64,000 nt of DNA from Roseococcus sp. SDR. GTDB lineage: Bacteria; Pseudomonadota; Alphaproteobacteria; Acetobacterales; Acetobacteraceae. The stretch spans positions 1 through 64,000 of the forward strand of contig NZ_JAHRCU010000020.1 of the NCBI RefSeq assembly GCF_019083995.1, given 5' to 3'. The position numbers were made by a program, and so were the translations under genes. Numbering within the stretch: the stretch's first letter is position 1; the number at the start of each line of letters is the position of its first letter. Under the pieces are notes generated by a model, which was not told the DNA's origin, did no database searches, and was given only the letters and a program-made list of their open reading frames with translations. Of this stretch, positions 9,785 to 17,384 are shown in pieces.

Positions 9785-10432
9785 TCAGCCCCTCAACCCT
9801 GCGGCCGCGCGATCGATGATCCCCGGCAGACGGCGCGCCCATGCGGCCGCGATCGGACGCGGCGCCAGGCGCTGCGCGAGCCGCACCTGCGGCACCAGCC
9901 AGAACGCCACCACGGCCCGCGCACGGCCGCGCGCCTGCTGCCGCGAGGTGGCGCCTCGAGCTCGGCCGCCGCGCGTGAGCCGCGCCGCCGGCAGCACCAG
10001 GCACGGCCGGCCGCCGATCACCGCGAGCTCGAGTTTCTGCAGAAACCGCGCCTCGGCCTGGCGCGGCGAAAGCTTCTCACCCCAGCGGCCGCGCGGCACG
10101 GCATCCGTAGGAATGGCGAGATATTTGCCGCCCTTGGCCGTGATCGTCGCGCCCTCCGAAAAGGCGCGGATGATGTCGGCCGCGTTGCGATTGGCGACGA
10201 TCTCCGAGGCCGCGCGCGGCGAATAGGCCGGAGGCCTGGGAAAGGTGCTTTGCCTGATCGCATTGCCGAGCCGCTGGCCGAGGCCGGCCGAGCGGACCAT
10301 CGCGCGGAGATCCTGCTGCGCCCCCTTGCCCGCCGCATCCATGGCGGCCGTGATCGCGCGCGCCGCGAGCCGAGAGCGTGAGCGCAGCCATTCCGGCGGA
10401 TCCACCCCCTCGATTCTCGCGAGCACGCGCAT
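9785..10432 (-). CDS. Phage protein between tail chaperone and tape measure (DUF6441-like)
   Basis: The 215-residue product is strongly basic (many Arg/Ala), with a central segment GKYLAIPTDAVPRGRWGEKL and hydrophobic strands LELAVIGGRPCLVLPAARL. I associate this pattern with an uncharacterised family found upstream of tape measure genes in alphaproteobacterial prophages, but the family name is from memory. It starts one base before the chaperone stop region ends and is followed immediately by the tape measure, so it belongs to tail morphogenesis. No enzymatic motif is seen. Confidence 0.6.
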   Translation of the reverse strand: MRVLARIEGVDPPEWLRSRSRLAARAITAAMDAAGKGAQQDLRAMVRSAGLGQRLGNAIRQSTFPRPPAYSPRAASEIVANRNAADIIRAFSEGATITAKGGKYLAIPTDAVPRGRWGEKLSPRQAEARFLQKLELAVIGGRPCLVLPAARLTRGGRARGATSRQQARGRARAVVAFWLVPQVRLAQRLAPRPIAAAWARRLPGIIDRAAAGLRG

Positions 10433-10434
10433 GA

Positions 10435-10776
10435 TCAGGCCTCTTGTTGCTGCGGATCCTGCTCTGCCGAGGCCTGGCGCTTCGCCTGGCCTGCGGCGAT
10501 CCCGCGCGCGGACTGCGCGATCAGGAATGCGGCAGCGCGCCCATCGACACCGAAGGCCCCGGCGAGCGCCAGAGCCGCGCCGGCATCGACAGACGCGCCG
10601 CCCATGTCATGCCTCACCGAGGCCTCTACGGCCTCGAGCACGGCCGCGCCCTCTAGGGATTGAGGAGCGTTTCGGATGACGGGGCAGGCGCCGCATCGGC
10701 CGCCGGAGCCGGCGCCGCAGCCGGCGCAGTATCGATCGCCGCCGCCCCATCGCCAGGCGAGGAGATCTCGGAGCCG
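10435..10776 (-). CDS. T-like extension of the tail assembly chaperone, read by -1 frameshift
   Basis: This frame has no good independent start: only a GTG at 10641 lies inside it. It is open without stops from the GGGAAAC heptamer at 10776-10782 to a TGA at 10435, giving 113 residues after the shift. The fusion from the G-like start at 11171 would be 245 residues. Just after the shift it carries Cys-x2-Cys-x7-Cys-x2-Cys, like a small zinc knuckle, then a helical alanine-rich tail. The arrangement copies lambda G/GT, where the minor fusion bridges tube subunits to the tape measure. Function is by analogy. Confidence 0.8.
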   Translation of the reverse strand, partial: RLRDLLAWRWGGGDRYCAGCGAGSGGRCGACPVIRNAPQSLEGAAVLEAVEASVRHDMGGASVDAGAALALAGAFGVDGRAAAFLIAQSARGIAAGQAKRQASAEQDPQQQEA

Positions 10777-11171
10777 TTTCCCTCCGCGAGCAGCGGCGCC
10801 ACCGTGCCATCATAGGCCGTGCGGAAGGCCGGCCCGGCGATCGGATGCGCGGCGAAGGCATCGAGCGCCTCCGGCGTGATGTGCAGCGCCTGGCCCTCCT
10901 CATCCGTCACGCCTTCCCAGGCCATGATCTGCCCGGCCAGAGCGCGCACCTTGGCGAGCGCGAAGGCGCCCTCGAGGCGCGCCACCTCGAGATCCGAGAG
11001 CTGGCGCGTCTCATCGCCCTCATTCACGGCGAGCTTGAGCGCCGAATAGGCGCGCCAGGCCTCATATTCCACGGCGCGGAGAATGGCCGTATCGAGCGGC
11101 GGCACCTTGACGCGCACGCCGCCGCCGATCTCGAGCCAGCGCGGCTCCGGTTTCAGGTTCAGTTTCAGCAT
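10653..11171 (-). CDS. Tail assembly chaperone, G-like
   Basis: This 172-residue protein follows the tail tube gene and precedes the tape measure block, the position of lambda gpG. Residues 1-125 are a compact helical/strand domain (LEIGGGVRVKVPPLDTAILRAVEYEAW). Residues 135-172 are low-complexity Ala/Pro/Asp. That poor tail is the part that overlaps the -1 frame, as expected if selection acts mainly on the other frame. A slippery heptamer lies at codons 130-132. The major product would end at the TAG at 10653; a minority of ribosomes should enter the T-like frame. Confidence 0.85.
   Translation of the reverse strand: MLKLNLKPEPRWLEIGGGVRVKVPPLDTAILRAVEYEAWRAYSALKLAVNEGDETRQLSDLEVARLEGAFALAKVRALAGQIMAWEGVTDEEGQALHITPEALDAFAAHPIAGPAFRTAYDGTVAPLLAEGNGSEISSPGDGAAAIDTAPAAAPAPAADAAPAPSSETLLNP
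10776..10782 (-). promoter_or_regulatory. -1 ribosomal frameshift slippery heptamer GGGAAAC
   Basis: On the minus strand the bases read G GGA AAC in the frame of the chaperone, the exact X XXY YYZ phasing needed for a -1 slip to GGG AAA. The first G is a third codon position counted from the ATG at 11171. Lambda uses the near-identical GGGAAAG in the same gene pair. The -1 frame is open from here to 10435. Confidence 0.88.
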
Positions 11172-11183
11172 CTTGAGGCCCTT

Positions 11184-12143
11184 TCAGTAAGCCGCGGTTT
11201 GATTCAGCAGCGTGACCCGGAACATGCAGGCCGCCGTGCTGTCGAAGGACGCCAGGCCGCGCACCGGCAGATCGATCCCCATCGGCCCCTCGAGGCGCGG
11301 CCCGATCGGCGCCAGCGTCACGCGCGGCAGCTCGAGCGTGAGCGACCGCTGCGCGTTGATCTGCAGCTGATAGGCGAGCGAGCAGGGAGTGCCGGCGATC
11401 GCATCCGTGAGGATCGCCGCATTGGCGGCCGTGAGGCGCACCGTGCCCTCGAATTGCGCCGAGGTTTCGGCCCAATCGATGCCCTCGATCCGGCGATCAT
11501 TGCGGATCGCCTTCACCGCCTCCATCCCATTGGAGAAGGTGAGCGTGCCCTGCATGAAGGCCGGCAGCGCGGCACCGTTGCGCGACACCGAGCCCTGAAA
11601 GCGGTTGAACCGCTCAAAGGTGGCCGTGGTCGGCGTGCCAGGCGCCGAGGTGAGATTCGGCGTGTGCGCCAGCGCCATGAGGCCGAAGGTGGCATCGGCC
11701 ACGCCGCTCTGCTGGATCGGCACGCTCAGCGTATTGGCGCGGACGCCGAGATAACCCTCATTCGCGCCCGCGATGTCGGAATACACCTTCTCGATCGCCA
11801 CGCTCGGCAGCGCGTTGGAGCCGGAGCGAAAAACATGCGTGAGATTCGTGGTGCCCGTCGTCGTCGGCGAGCCGAGCAGCATGCGCAGCCAATGGCCGAT
11901 ATTGGTGAGATCCAGCGGCACCACGGCCTCGCCCGTAATGTCGATGAAATCGCGATACGGATCGAGCGGATCCCGCGTCGTGGCTGCGCTCGAAAGCACC
12001 ACGTCCTGCGCCAGATTCTCATTCGGCGCGAGCGTGAAGCTCTTGACCGGAAGCCGGCGATAATTGCCGGTCGGCTTCACGCCCTCGGTTGCCTCGATCT
12101 GCTGGAAAATCGAGACGTTTTTACCCTGACCACCAACAGGCAT
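11184..12143 (-). CDS. Major tail tube protein
   Basis: The 319-residue product is rich in Thr/Ser/Gly beta strands, as tail tube subunits are. It opens with KNVSIFQQIEATEGVKPTGN, a start typical of phage tube proteins, and contains ITGEAVVPLDLTNIGHWLRMLLGSP near residue 70-95, a recurrent tube motif. It is followed by the chaperone pair and preceded by the tail terminator, matching lambda V. An AGGAG-type site precedes the ATG. Expected to form stacked hexamers of the tail tube. Confidence 0.85.
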   Translation of the reverse strand: MPVGGQGKNVSIFQQIEATEGVKPTGNYRRLPVKSFTLAPNENLAQDVVLSSAATTRDPLDPYRDFIDITGEAVVPLDLTNIGHWLRMLLGSPTTTGTTNLTHVFRSGSNALPSVAIEKVYSDIAGANEGYLGVRANTLSVPIQQSGVADATFGLMALAHTPNLTSAPGTPTTATFERFNRFQGSVSRNGAALPAFMQGTLTFSNGMEAVKAIRNDRRIEGIDWAETSAQFEGTVRLTAANAAILTDAIAGTPCSLAYQLQINAQRSLTLELPRVTLAPIGPRLEGPMGIDLPVRGLASFDSTAACMFRVTLLNQTAAY

Positions 12144-12182
12144 GGCGGTTTTCTCCTCTTGTGAGTGTGGAAGGAAGGACGC

Positions 12183-12617
12183 TCAGCCCGCCGGGCTTGG
12201 CGCCACGAAATGCAGGCGCACCGGCACCGAGAGCGCGAAAACCGGCGGTTGCTGGCCGCCCGTCTCGAGCGCCGGCACGGCCACCACCTCGGCCTCCGGC
12301 GCGCCAACCTCGGCCCAATCCACCGCGCCGCCGAGCGTCGGATCGGCCACCAGGCGCGCGGCGAACAGCTCGGCCGCATCATCGCGGATCGTGCCGCTAT
12401 CGGCCTCGATCGTGACCGGCGCGAGCCAGGCGATCTCATATTGCAGCGGCGAGAGCAGCGCCTCGGCCGCCTCGCAAGACCCATCATGCACCGTCACCAG
12501 CGCGAAGCCGGCCGGGATCTCGAGCGGCAGGCCGCCATGCCGCTGCACCGAATGGCCCGGCATGCCGGCGGCAAGGGAGGTGCGCAGCGCCTGCAGCGCC
12601 GCCTCGCGCTTGGTCAT
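12183..12617 (-). CDS. Tail terminator-like protein (gpU-type)
   Basis: The ATG at 12617 overlaps the previous stop as ATGA; an upstream in-frame start at 12773 lies inside the preceding gene and is rejected. The 144-residue product begins with a helix (KREAALQALRTSL), then alternating strands with FALVTVHDGS, FAARLVADPTLGG and VFALSVPVRLHF. This order fits tail terminator/minor tail U proteins, which cap the tube and join it to the head. Position between the FII-like protein and the tube supports the call; sequence evidence alone is moderate. Confidence 0.7.
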   Translation of the reverse strand: MTKREAALQALRTSLAAGMPGHSVQRHGGLPLEIPAGFALVTVHDGSCEAAEALLSPLQYEIAWLAPVTIEADSGTIRDDAAELFAARLVADPTLGGAVDWAEVGAPEAEVVAVPALETGGQQPPVFALSVPVRLHFVAPSPAG

Positions 12618-12946
12618 TTCACCGTCACCCGCCAGAAGCCGCCATGCTCCTCGAGCTGCACATCGAGGATCTCGCGGCTGCCATGCCATGGCATCGCCAC
12701 GGCCGCGCCGATGCCCAGCTGCAGGCGCGCGCCCTTGGCCGGCGCCGGCACCTCGGCCACCCGCACCAGCCACACCGAGCCGGCCTGGCGCACCACATGC
12801 GCGCCGGTATCGATCAGCGGCGCCGGCAGCTCACGGATCACCGAGCACGGCACCGAGCCGCCGCCGGCCGGCAGATAGCGCGCGGCCTCGGCGAAATCCT
12901 CCTCGCCGAACATGCCGGCGAGATCTGCGGCCGACTCAACGGCCAT
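12614..12946 (-). CDS. Head-tail joining protein, lambda FII-like
   Basis: This 110-residue protein has an N-terminal short helix (MFGEEDFAEAARYL) followed by beta strands including VWLVRVAEVPAPAKGARLQLG and a C-terminal DVQLEEHGGFWRVTVK. The pattern of a helix, small barrel and final strand matches FII-type joining proteins, which attach tails to filled heads. It lies between the small head protein and the tail terminator, as in lambda. Start and stop overlap neighbours. Confidence 0.72.
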   Translation of the reverse strand: MAVESAADLAGMFGEEDFAEAARYLPAGGGSVPCSVIRELPAPLIDTGAHVVRQAGSVWLVRVAEVPAPAKGARLQLGIGAAVAMPWHGSREILDVQLEEHGGFWRVTVK

Positions 12947-13260
12947 CAGACGCCGAGCCTCGCCTGGCCGTCATCCGCGCCGCCCTCGGCGCCCGCCTCG
13001 GCCTCGCCCGTGGCGCCGGCCTGGCCGGCCTCGGCGCCGACCTGGCCGGAGCTGGCACCCGCCCCGGAGCCGCCCGTGGCGCCCGTCTGGCCGGCCTCCG
13101 GCTCCTCCTCCGGCGTGACCTCCTCACCCGGCAGCGCATCCCGCGCGCGGCCGCCGGAGAGCAGCAGCAGGCGATCCTCGGCCGAAACCTCGAGCACGCG
13201 GCCCTGCCGCAGATGCACGCCCGCGAGCAGGCATGCGGAGAGAATGGCGATCCTGCGCAT
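12946..13260 (-). CDS. Small phage head protein (DUF7210-like)
   Basis: The ATG at 13260 follows an AAAGGA site; a longer frame to 13425 overlaps the capsid gene and is rejected. The 104-residue product has a hydrophobic start (RIAILSACLLAGVHL) and the pattern RVLEVSAEDRLLLLSGGRARDA, which recalls the short family that places a leucine-rich strand before an alanine/glycine turn in head gene clusters. Residues 50-104 are acidic, Gly/Ala/Glu low-complexity repeats. Its position between capsid and FII-like genes suggests a head accessory or decoration role, unproven. Confidence 0.6.
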   Translation of the reverse strand: MRRIAILSACLLAGVHLRQGRVLEVSAEDRLLLLSGGRARDALPGEEVTPEEEPEAGQTGATGGSGAGASSGQVGAEAGQAGATGEAEAGAEGGADDGQARLGV

Positions 13261-13366
13261 GGCGGATCCTTTCGATTGTTTGGAAGGGAAGGGAGGCGGC
13301 CTGGCGCACCCCCCGATGCGCCAGGCCCTTTGATGAGCAGCCAGGCGCGAGCGCCCGGCCGGCTCA

Positions 13367-14752
13367 TCAGGCGGTGAGCGCGTCCAACATCGCCGAGAAG
13401 GACTGCTGACGGCGCACGCCGACATCCGTCGTCTGGTAGTTGTGAACGCGGATCACGCGGCTGGCGGCCTGCGTGATGTTGTCGGTGAGGATCTCGAGCG
13501 CCCCCCACTCGCCGATGACCAGATCGCGCCAGTTGCCGAAGAAGATGGCCGAGCAGATGCCGCTCGCCGTGCCCTTGGTCAGGTTGGACGACACCTGATT
13601 GGAAACCCCGGCGCGATACCCGTTCATGGTCCCGAAGCCGGACTGATCGGCGCGATCGCTCCCAGGCATGCCACCCCACACGAAAACCGGCTGGCCGGCG
13701 ACGATCGGCTGACGCTTGAGGCGGCCGCGCACCCGGCTATTGGTCAGGTAGCCCAGCGCCTCGATCGCGGCATTCTGATTCGCCACCTGCGTTTCGAGAT
13801 CCACCACGTTATCCCAGGTGGGCACCGCGCCATTGGTGCCGCCGGCCACGGAGCCGATGCCGGCCGTGGCCGCAATGCCCGTGGGCTGGTTGCCCGCGCC
13901 CGTGCCATGCAGCGCGGCGAGATCCACCGCCAGGCCGACCACCGCCGCGAGATCCATGCGCACCAGCGCCTCGACATCGAGCGAGCTCTGCAGGAGAAGC
14001 TCGCGCGTGAAATCCTGGATCGCATGCACCGTGCGCGGAGTGAGCGCGAGCTGCGCCATCACCGAGTCGCTCTCGGTTGCGGCCGCGCCCTGCGCCACCC
14101 AGGAGGCCGAGGCGGCGCCCGTCTGACGCGGGATCGCCACGTTGCCGACCAGGCCGGAAAGCATGGTGGCGCCCATGGCGCGGACCATCATCGAGTTGCG
14201 CAGCAGATCGATGAAGTTGGTGGCAAGCACGTCCGTCTGCACCACCGCACCGCCGGCCGCGATGCTGGCCGTGGTGAGATCGCGCTGCATCCGGCCGCCG
14301 CCGGCCAGGATGCGGCCGTTGTGCTCGCGCAGGCCCACCGGAGCCATCATCACCTCATACGGCAGCACCAGGCCGCCGCGCATCTGCGCGCCCGTCTTGC
14401 GCATGCCATCGGCGGCAGCGGCCGAGGCCTCCACCTCGAACGGCGCCAGGCTCGGATTGTTCTCGGCGCGCGCGAGGATCATGCGCGCGAGGCTGAACTG
14501 CCGCGCCTCCTTGGCCGAGAGGCCGATCTCGGTCGGCGGCGCGCCGAGCGGCCGGCTCTGGCCCTGGCGCTGCTCGAGCAGCAGGCCCCGGAACTGCTCG
14601 ATGGTGAGGCCCTTGCGGATCGCGTCGGCCGCCTGGTCCGTCGCATTGGCGATCGCCGCGAGATCATAGATCTCGGCGATGCGCTTCTGCGCGGCCTGGT
14701 TGATTTCGTCCTGCGTCGGCGCGCGCATCTGCGCCTCGTTCTGATCGGCCAT
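13367..14752 (-). CDS. Major capsid protein from an internal in-frame start
   Basis: Inside the fusion, Met183 (ATG at 14752) is preceded by a perfect AGGAGG five bases upstream, stronger than the site of the full-length start. Initiation here would yield a 461-residue capsid protein without the protease, in the excess needed for head assembly. This resembles nested lambda C/Nu3, although there the nested product is the scaffold. The start site is seen in sequence; its use is inferred. Confidence 0.65.
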   Translation of the reverse strand: MADQNEAQMRAPTQDEINQAAQKRIAEIYDLAAIANATDQAADAIRKGLTIEQFRGLLLEQRQGQSRPLGAPPTEIGLSAKEARQFSLARMILARAENNPSLAPFEVEASAAAADGMRKTGAQMRGGLVLPYEVMMAPVGLREHNGRILAGGGRMQRDLTTASIAAGGAVVQTDVLATNFIDLLRNSMMVRAMGATMLSGLVGNVAIPRQTGAASASWVAQGAAATESDSVMAQLALTPRTVHAIQDFTRELLLQSSLDVEALVRMDLAAVVGLAVDLAALHGTGAGNQPTGIAATAGIGSVAGGTNGAVPTWDNVVDLETQVANQNAAIEALGYLTNSRVRGRLKRQPIVAGQPVFVWGGMPGSDRADQSGFGTMNGYRAGVSNQVSSNLTKGTASGICSAIFFGNWRDLVIGEWGALEILTDNITQAASRVIRVHNYQTTDVGVRRQQSFSAMLDALTA

Positions 14753-15298
14753 GCGGCCCTCCTGTTTCGGTTGTGCGGGAAGTTTCGGCGGCTCGGCCTC
14801 GCGACCCACCCCGACCGTTGCATCGGCCGGAAGGCTCACCAGGCTCACCTCGAGCGGACGCCAGCGCGTGGCCCGATAGGTGCTCACGCCCTCGGCTTCG
14901 CTTTCCAGGCGAAGCTCGAGGAGCTCGTAACCCACCGAGACATTTGCGCGGATGCCGTCCGCCACGTCTTGCATCACCTCCTCGGCGCGCGCGCTTTTCC
15001 CAAAGCGCACGATTGCGCGGGCCTTCCGGTCCCCGCCGAGAGTGACACTCTCAACAACGCCCACCTGATCGCGCGCGTTGTGATCCATCAGGAGCGGCGC
15101 GGTGCCACCGCGCAGCCACCCATCATCCATTTCCCCCGGCGCATGGCCGAGGATCTCGATGCCCCACCAGCGTTGCACCGGCTGCTCGCTCGAGAAGGCG
15201 AGCTCGACCGTGCGCGCCTCCATATTGAGCGAGGCCCGCTCGAAAACCGCCGCGCGGGATCCGCGCCGCTCAACGCCCTGCGGCAATGCACCAGGCAT
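13367..15298 (-). CDS. Prohead protease-major capsid protein fusion
   Basis: The ATG at 15298 has an AGGGGAG site and lies just after the portal stop; the longer frame to 15505 runs inside the portal gene and is rejected. The product has 643 residues. Residues about 25-165 match an S78-type prohead serine protease, with His73 (LLMDHN) and Ser121 (NVSVGYE) as likely catalytic residues. Residues 183-643 are an HK97-fold major capsid protein, with a helical scaffold-like delta region (185-290) and strands such as SWVAQGAAATESD. Protease and capsid normally mature the head; fusion of both occurs in some phages. Confidence 0.88.
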   Translation of the reverse strand: MPGALPQGVERRGSRAAVFERASLNMEARTVELAFSSEQPVQRWWGIEILGHAPGEMDDGWLRGGTAPLLMDHNARDQVGVVESVTLGGDRKARAIVRFGKSARAEEVMQDVADGIRANVSVGYELLELRLESEAEGVSTYRATRWRPLEVSLVSLPADATVGVGREAEPPKLPAQPKQEGRMADQNEAQMRAPTQDEINQAAQKRIAEIYDLAAIANATDQAADAIRKGLTIEQFRGLLLEQRQGQSRPLGAPPTEIGLSAKEARQFSLARMILARAENNPSLAPFEVEASAAAADGMRKTGAQMRGGLVLPYEVMMAPVGLREHNGRILAGGGRMQRDLTTASIAAGGAVVQTDVLATNFIDLLRNSMMVRAMGATMLSGLVGNVAIPRQTGAASASWVAQGAAATESDSVMAQLALTPRTVHAIQDFTRELLLQSSLDVEALVRMDLAAVVGLAVDLAALHGTGAGNQPTGIAATAGIGSVAGGTNGAVPTWDNVVDLETQVANQNAAIEALGYLTNSRVRGRLKRQPIVAGQPVFVWGGMPGSDRADQSGFGTMNGYRAGVSNQVSSNLTKGTASGICSAIFFGNWRDLVIGEWGALEILTDNITQAASRVIRVHNYQTTDVGVRRQQSFSAMLDALTA

Positions 15299-15300
15299 GC

Positions 15301-16791
15301 TCAACTCCCCTGATCGATGATGTTGAAGGTTGAAGAGGGGGCCGCCGGCTGGCCGAGCCCCTCCATCATGGCTTGCTCGGCGCGCAGCTTGGCGACCGTA
15401 TCGGCGAAATCCCCGCCGCGCTCTGCAACGAGATCCGTGCGCGCGGCGATGCCCAGCCCCACGGCCTCGCGCATGGCGTTCACCTCTTTCAGCGGATCCA
15501 CCCATTGCCAGCCGCGCGCCGTGAAGCTCGGCCGGTTGAATCGATCGAACTTGCCAGGCGGCAGGCTGAGCGCGCCCGTGATCAGCGCCTCACGCAGCCA
15601 AGGCGCGAAGATCGGCTCACAGAGCGAGCCAATCATCCAGGCCTGCAGCGTGCGGTATTCCTCGCGATCCTCGAGCGTGACGCCGCGCAGCGCCGAATAG
15701 CTGAGCTTCGCGGCATCATTCGCGAATGCGGGATAGGACAGGCCGGAGCCGGAGGCCGCCGAGCGCAGGATGGCGCCGACGAAATCCGCAAAGGCTTGCG
15801 TCGGATGCTGCGGATCGAAGCTCTGGAAATCCACGCCTTTCGGCAGGAGCTCAAAGGTGCCGGCCTCGGCCTTCTGCACCAGGCGCCCATCGGCCGCGAG
15901 CTCGCCGTCTGGCTCCTCATCCGAATCGATCCGATAGAATCCCATCTTGCCGGCCGAGACGCGCGCGGCCGCGAGCTCGGCCTCCGAATAGCCGTCCAGC
16001 ATGGCGAGCGCGCGAATGGCCGTATCGAGCCAAGGCACGCCGCGCACCTGATCGGCCCATTCCGAGAGAAACAGGTGCCGGATGTCATCGGCCGGCAGGC
16101 GCTGATAGCGGCGGCCGCCGGCCGTATAGCAATCATCGCCCTCGAGCGTGGTGCGCAGGTGATACGCCACCGGCCGCCCGAACTCATCCCGCTCAACGCC
16201 ACTCCGCACCGTATGGCCGGCCGGCAGGCGCCAGCCGCCGATCGCGCCCTGCGCGCACATCAGATCCTCATCGAGCAGCGCCACATCGAGGATCTGCAGC
16301 GCCAGGCCGAAGCGGTTGAAGCGCGAGCCGCGCACGATCCGCACCAGCGCCTCGCCGTCGCGCGCCACCTGGCCGATCACCGAGCGGCAGACATCGGCGA
16401 AACTGAGCTTGCCCGTCACATCGCAGGAGCCGACCTTGGCCCATTCCTGCCAGGCCGCCTCAATCCGCCGGTTTGCATCCTCATCCGGCCGGCCGCCGCG
16501 CTCCATCTGCACTTGCATCTGCAGCACGAAGCCCGAGGCGCCGATGACGTTGCGGCGCAGCGTCTTGAGGAAGCCCTTGGAAAACCCGTCATTCTGCGCC
16601 AGGTGCCGCGACCTGGCGCGCAGCACCTTGAGCGCCTGCCGGATCTCGCGATTTGGCGCGGCGGCCGCGCCGCTCGGCAGATCCTCGAGCAGGCGAGACG
16701 GCGCGGCGCCCAGGAAGGCGCGGCGCCCGCCGCCATGGCCGGCCTGCGGCGCGGTGAGCACGCGCCAGGCATCGCGAAGCCGGCCCATCAC
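15301..16791 (-). CDS. Phage portal protein, lambda family
   Basis: The 496-residue product follows the terminase and connector genes. Residues 50-110 (ALKVLRARSRHLAQNDGFSKGFL) and 120-175 (NRRIEAAWQEWAKVGSCDVTGKLSF) are characteristic of lambda B-type portals, as is the TVRSGVERDEFGRPVAYHL block near residue 200. The dodecameric ring at the head vertex is the DNA channel and tail docking site. Start overlaps the connector stop by ATGA, showing translational coupling. Confidence 0.92.
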   Translation of the reverse strand: MMGRLRDAWRVLTAPQAGHGGGRRAFLGAAPSRLLEDLPSGAAAAPNREIRQALKVLRARSRHLAQNDGFSKGFLKTLRRNVIGASGFVLQMQVQMERGGRPDEDANRRIEAAWQEWAKVGSCDVTGKLSFADVCRSVIGQVARDGEALVRIVRGSRFNRFGLALQILDVALLDEDLMCAQGAIGGWRLPAGHTVRSGVERDEFGRPVAYHLRTTLEGDDCYTAGGRRYQRLPADDIRHLFLSEWADQVRGVPWLDTAIRALAMLDGYSEAELAAARVSAGKMGFYRIDSDEEPDGELAADGRLVQKAEAGTFELLPKGVDFQSFDPQHPTQAFADFVGAILRSAASGSGLSYPAFANDAAKLSYSALRGVTLEDREEYRTLQAWMIGSLCEPIFAPWLREALITGALSLPPGKFDRFNRPSFTARGWQWVDPLKEVNAMREAVGLGIAARTDLVAERGGDFADTVAKLRAEQAMMEGLGQPAAPSSTFNIIDQGS

Positions 16792-17342
16792 GCGCGCACC
16801 ATGCGCGTGATCACCTGGCGCGGCCGGCCGAGGCCGTTTGCCTTAGCCTCGCGCGCGGCCTCGGCCTTGTAATAGTCGCGCCATTTCAGGAGCTCGCCGA
16901 TCGGCATCCGTTTCAGCTCCCGATCGCCGAGCTTGTAACTCTCCTGATCTTTCGTCGCCTTGCCCTCGAGCATGGCCTCGAGCGCGGCGAGCACGCGCGC
17001 CGCATGGCCGCGCAGATCCCCCGTGACCGTGGCCGGATCCGGCCGCAGCTGCAGCGGCGCGCGCCAGATCTCCTCGCGCACCCCGCCGAGGCTCGCCTGG
17101 CCGATCAGCGTGCAGGCCAGGCCCTGCGCCGGCACCGCGAGCGCGGCCGTCTGCACCGCCGCCGCCGTGGCGAGGAAGCCGGCGCCATCGGCCGCAGCGC
17201 CGAATTGCAGATTGACCCCGGCGCCGATGACGCGCCAGGAAACCGCCCAGCCGGCGGCCGGCGGATAGTCGGCCGACTCCCAGCGGAAACGCCAGGTATC
17301 GCCCGCCGTCAGCAGCGCAGGCGGAGCATCGAGCGCAGGCAT
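16788..17342 (-). CDS. Connector protein with Ig-like N-terminus and gpW-like C-terminus
   Basis: The 184-residue product sits where lambda has the 68-residue gpW, between large terminase and portal. Residues 1-110 are beta-rich with repeated Trp (WRFRWESADYPPAAGW), resembling an Ig-like phage domain. Residues 115-184 (KATKDQESYKLGDRELKRMPIGELLKW) resemble gpW-type joining proteins, which plug the portal after packaging. Both halves are recognised by pattern only. The fusion is unusual compared with lambda but may be normal in this phage lineage. Confidence 0.62.
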   Translation of the reverse strand: MPALDAPPALLTAGDTWRFRWESADYPPAAGWAVSWRVIGAGVNLQFGAAADGAGFLATAAAVQTAALAVPAQGLACTLIGQASLGGVREEIWRAPLQLRPDPATVTGDLRGHAARVLAALEAMLEGKATKDQESYKLGDRELKRMPIGELLKWRDYYKAEAAREAKANGLGRPRQVITRMVRA

Positions 17343-17384
17343 GCGGCATCCCCTCAGATCGCGGCCTTGCGGCCGCCAGGTTGT

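Noticed and set aside
13442-15313. Forward ORF of 623 codons opposite the capsid gene
   Set aside because: Histidine/arginine-rich antisense artefact.
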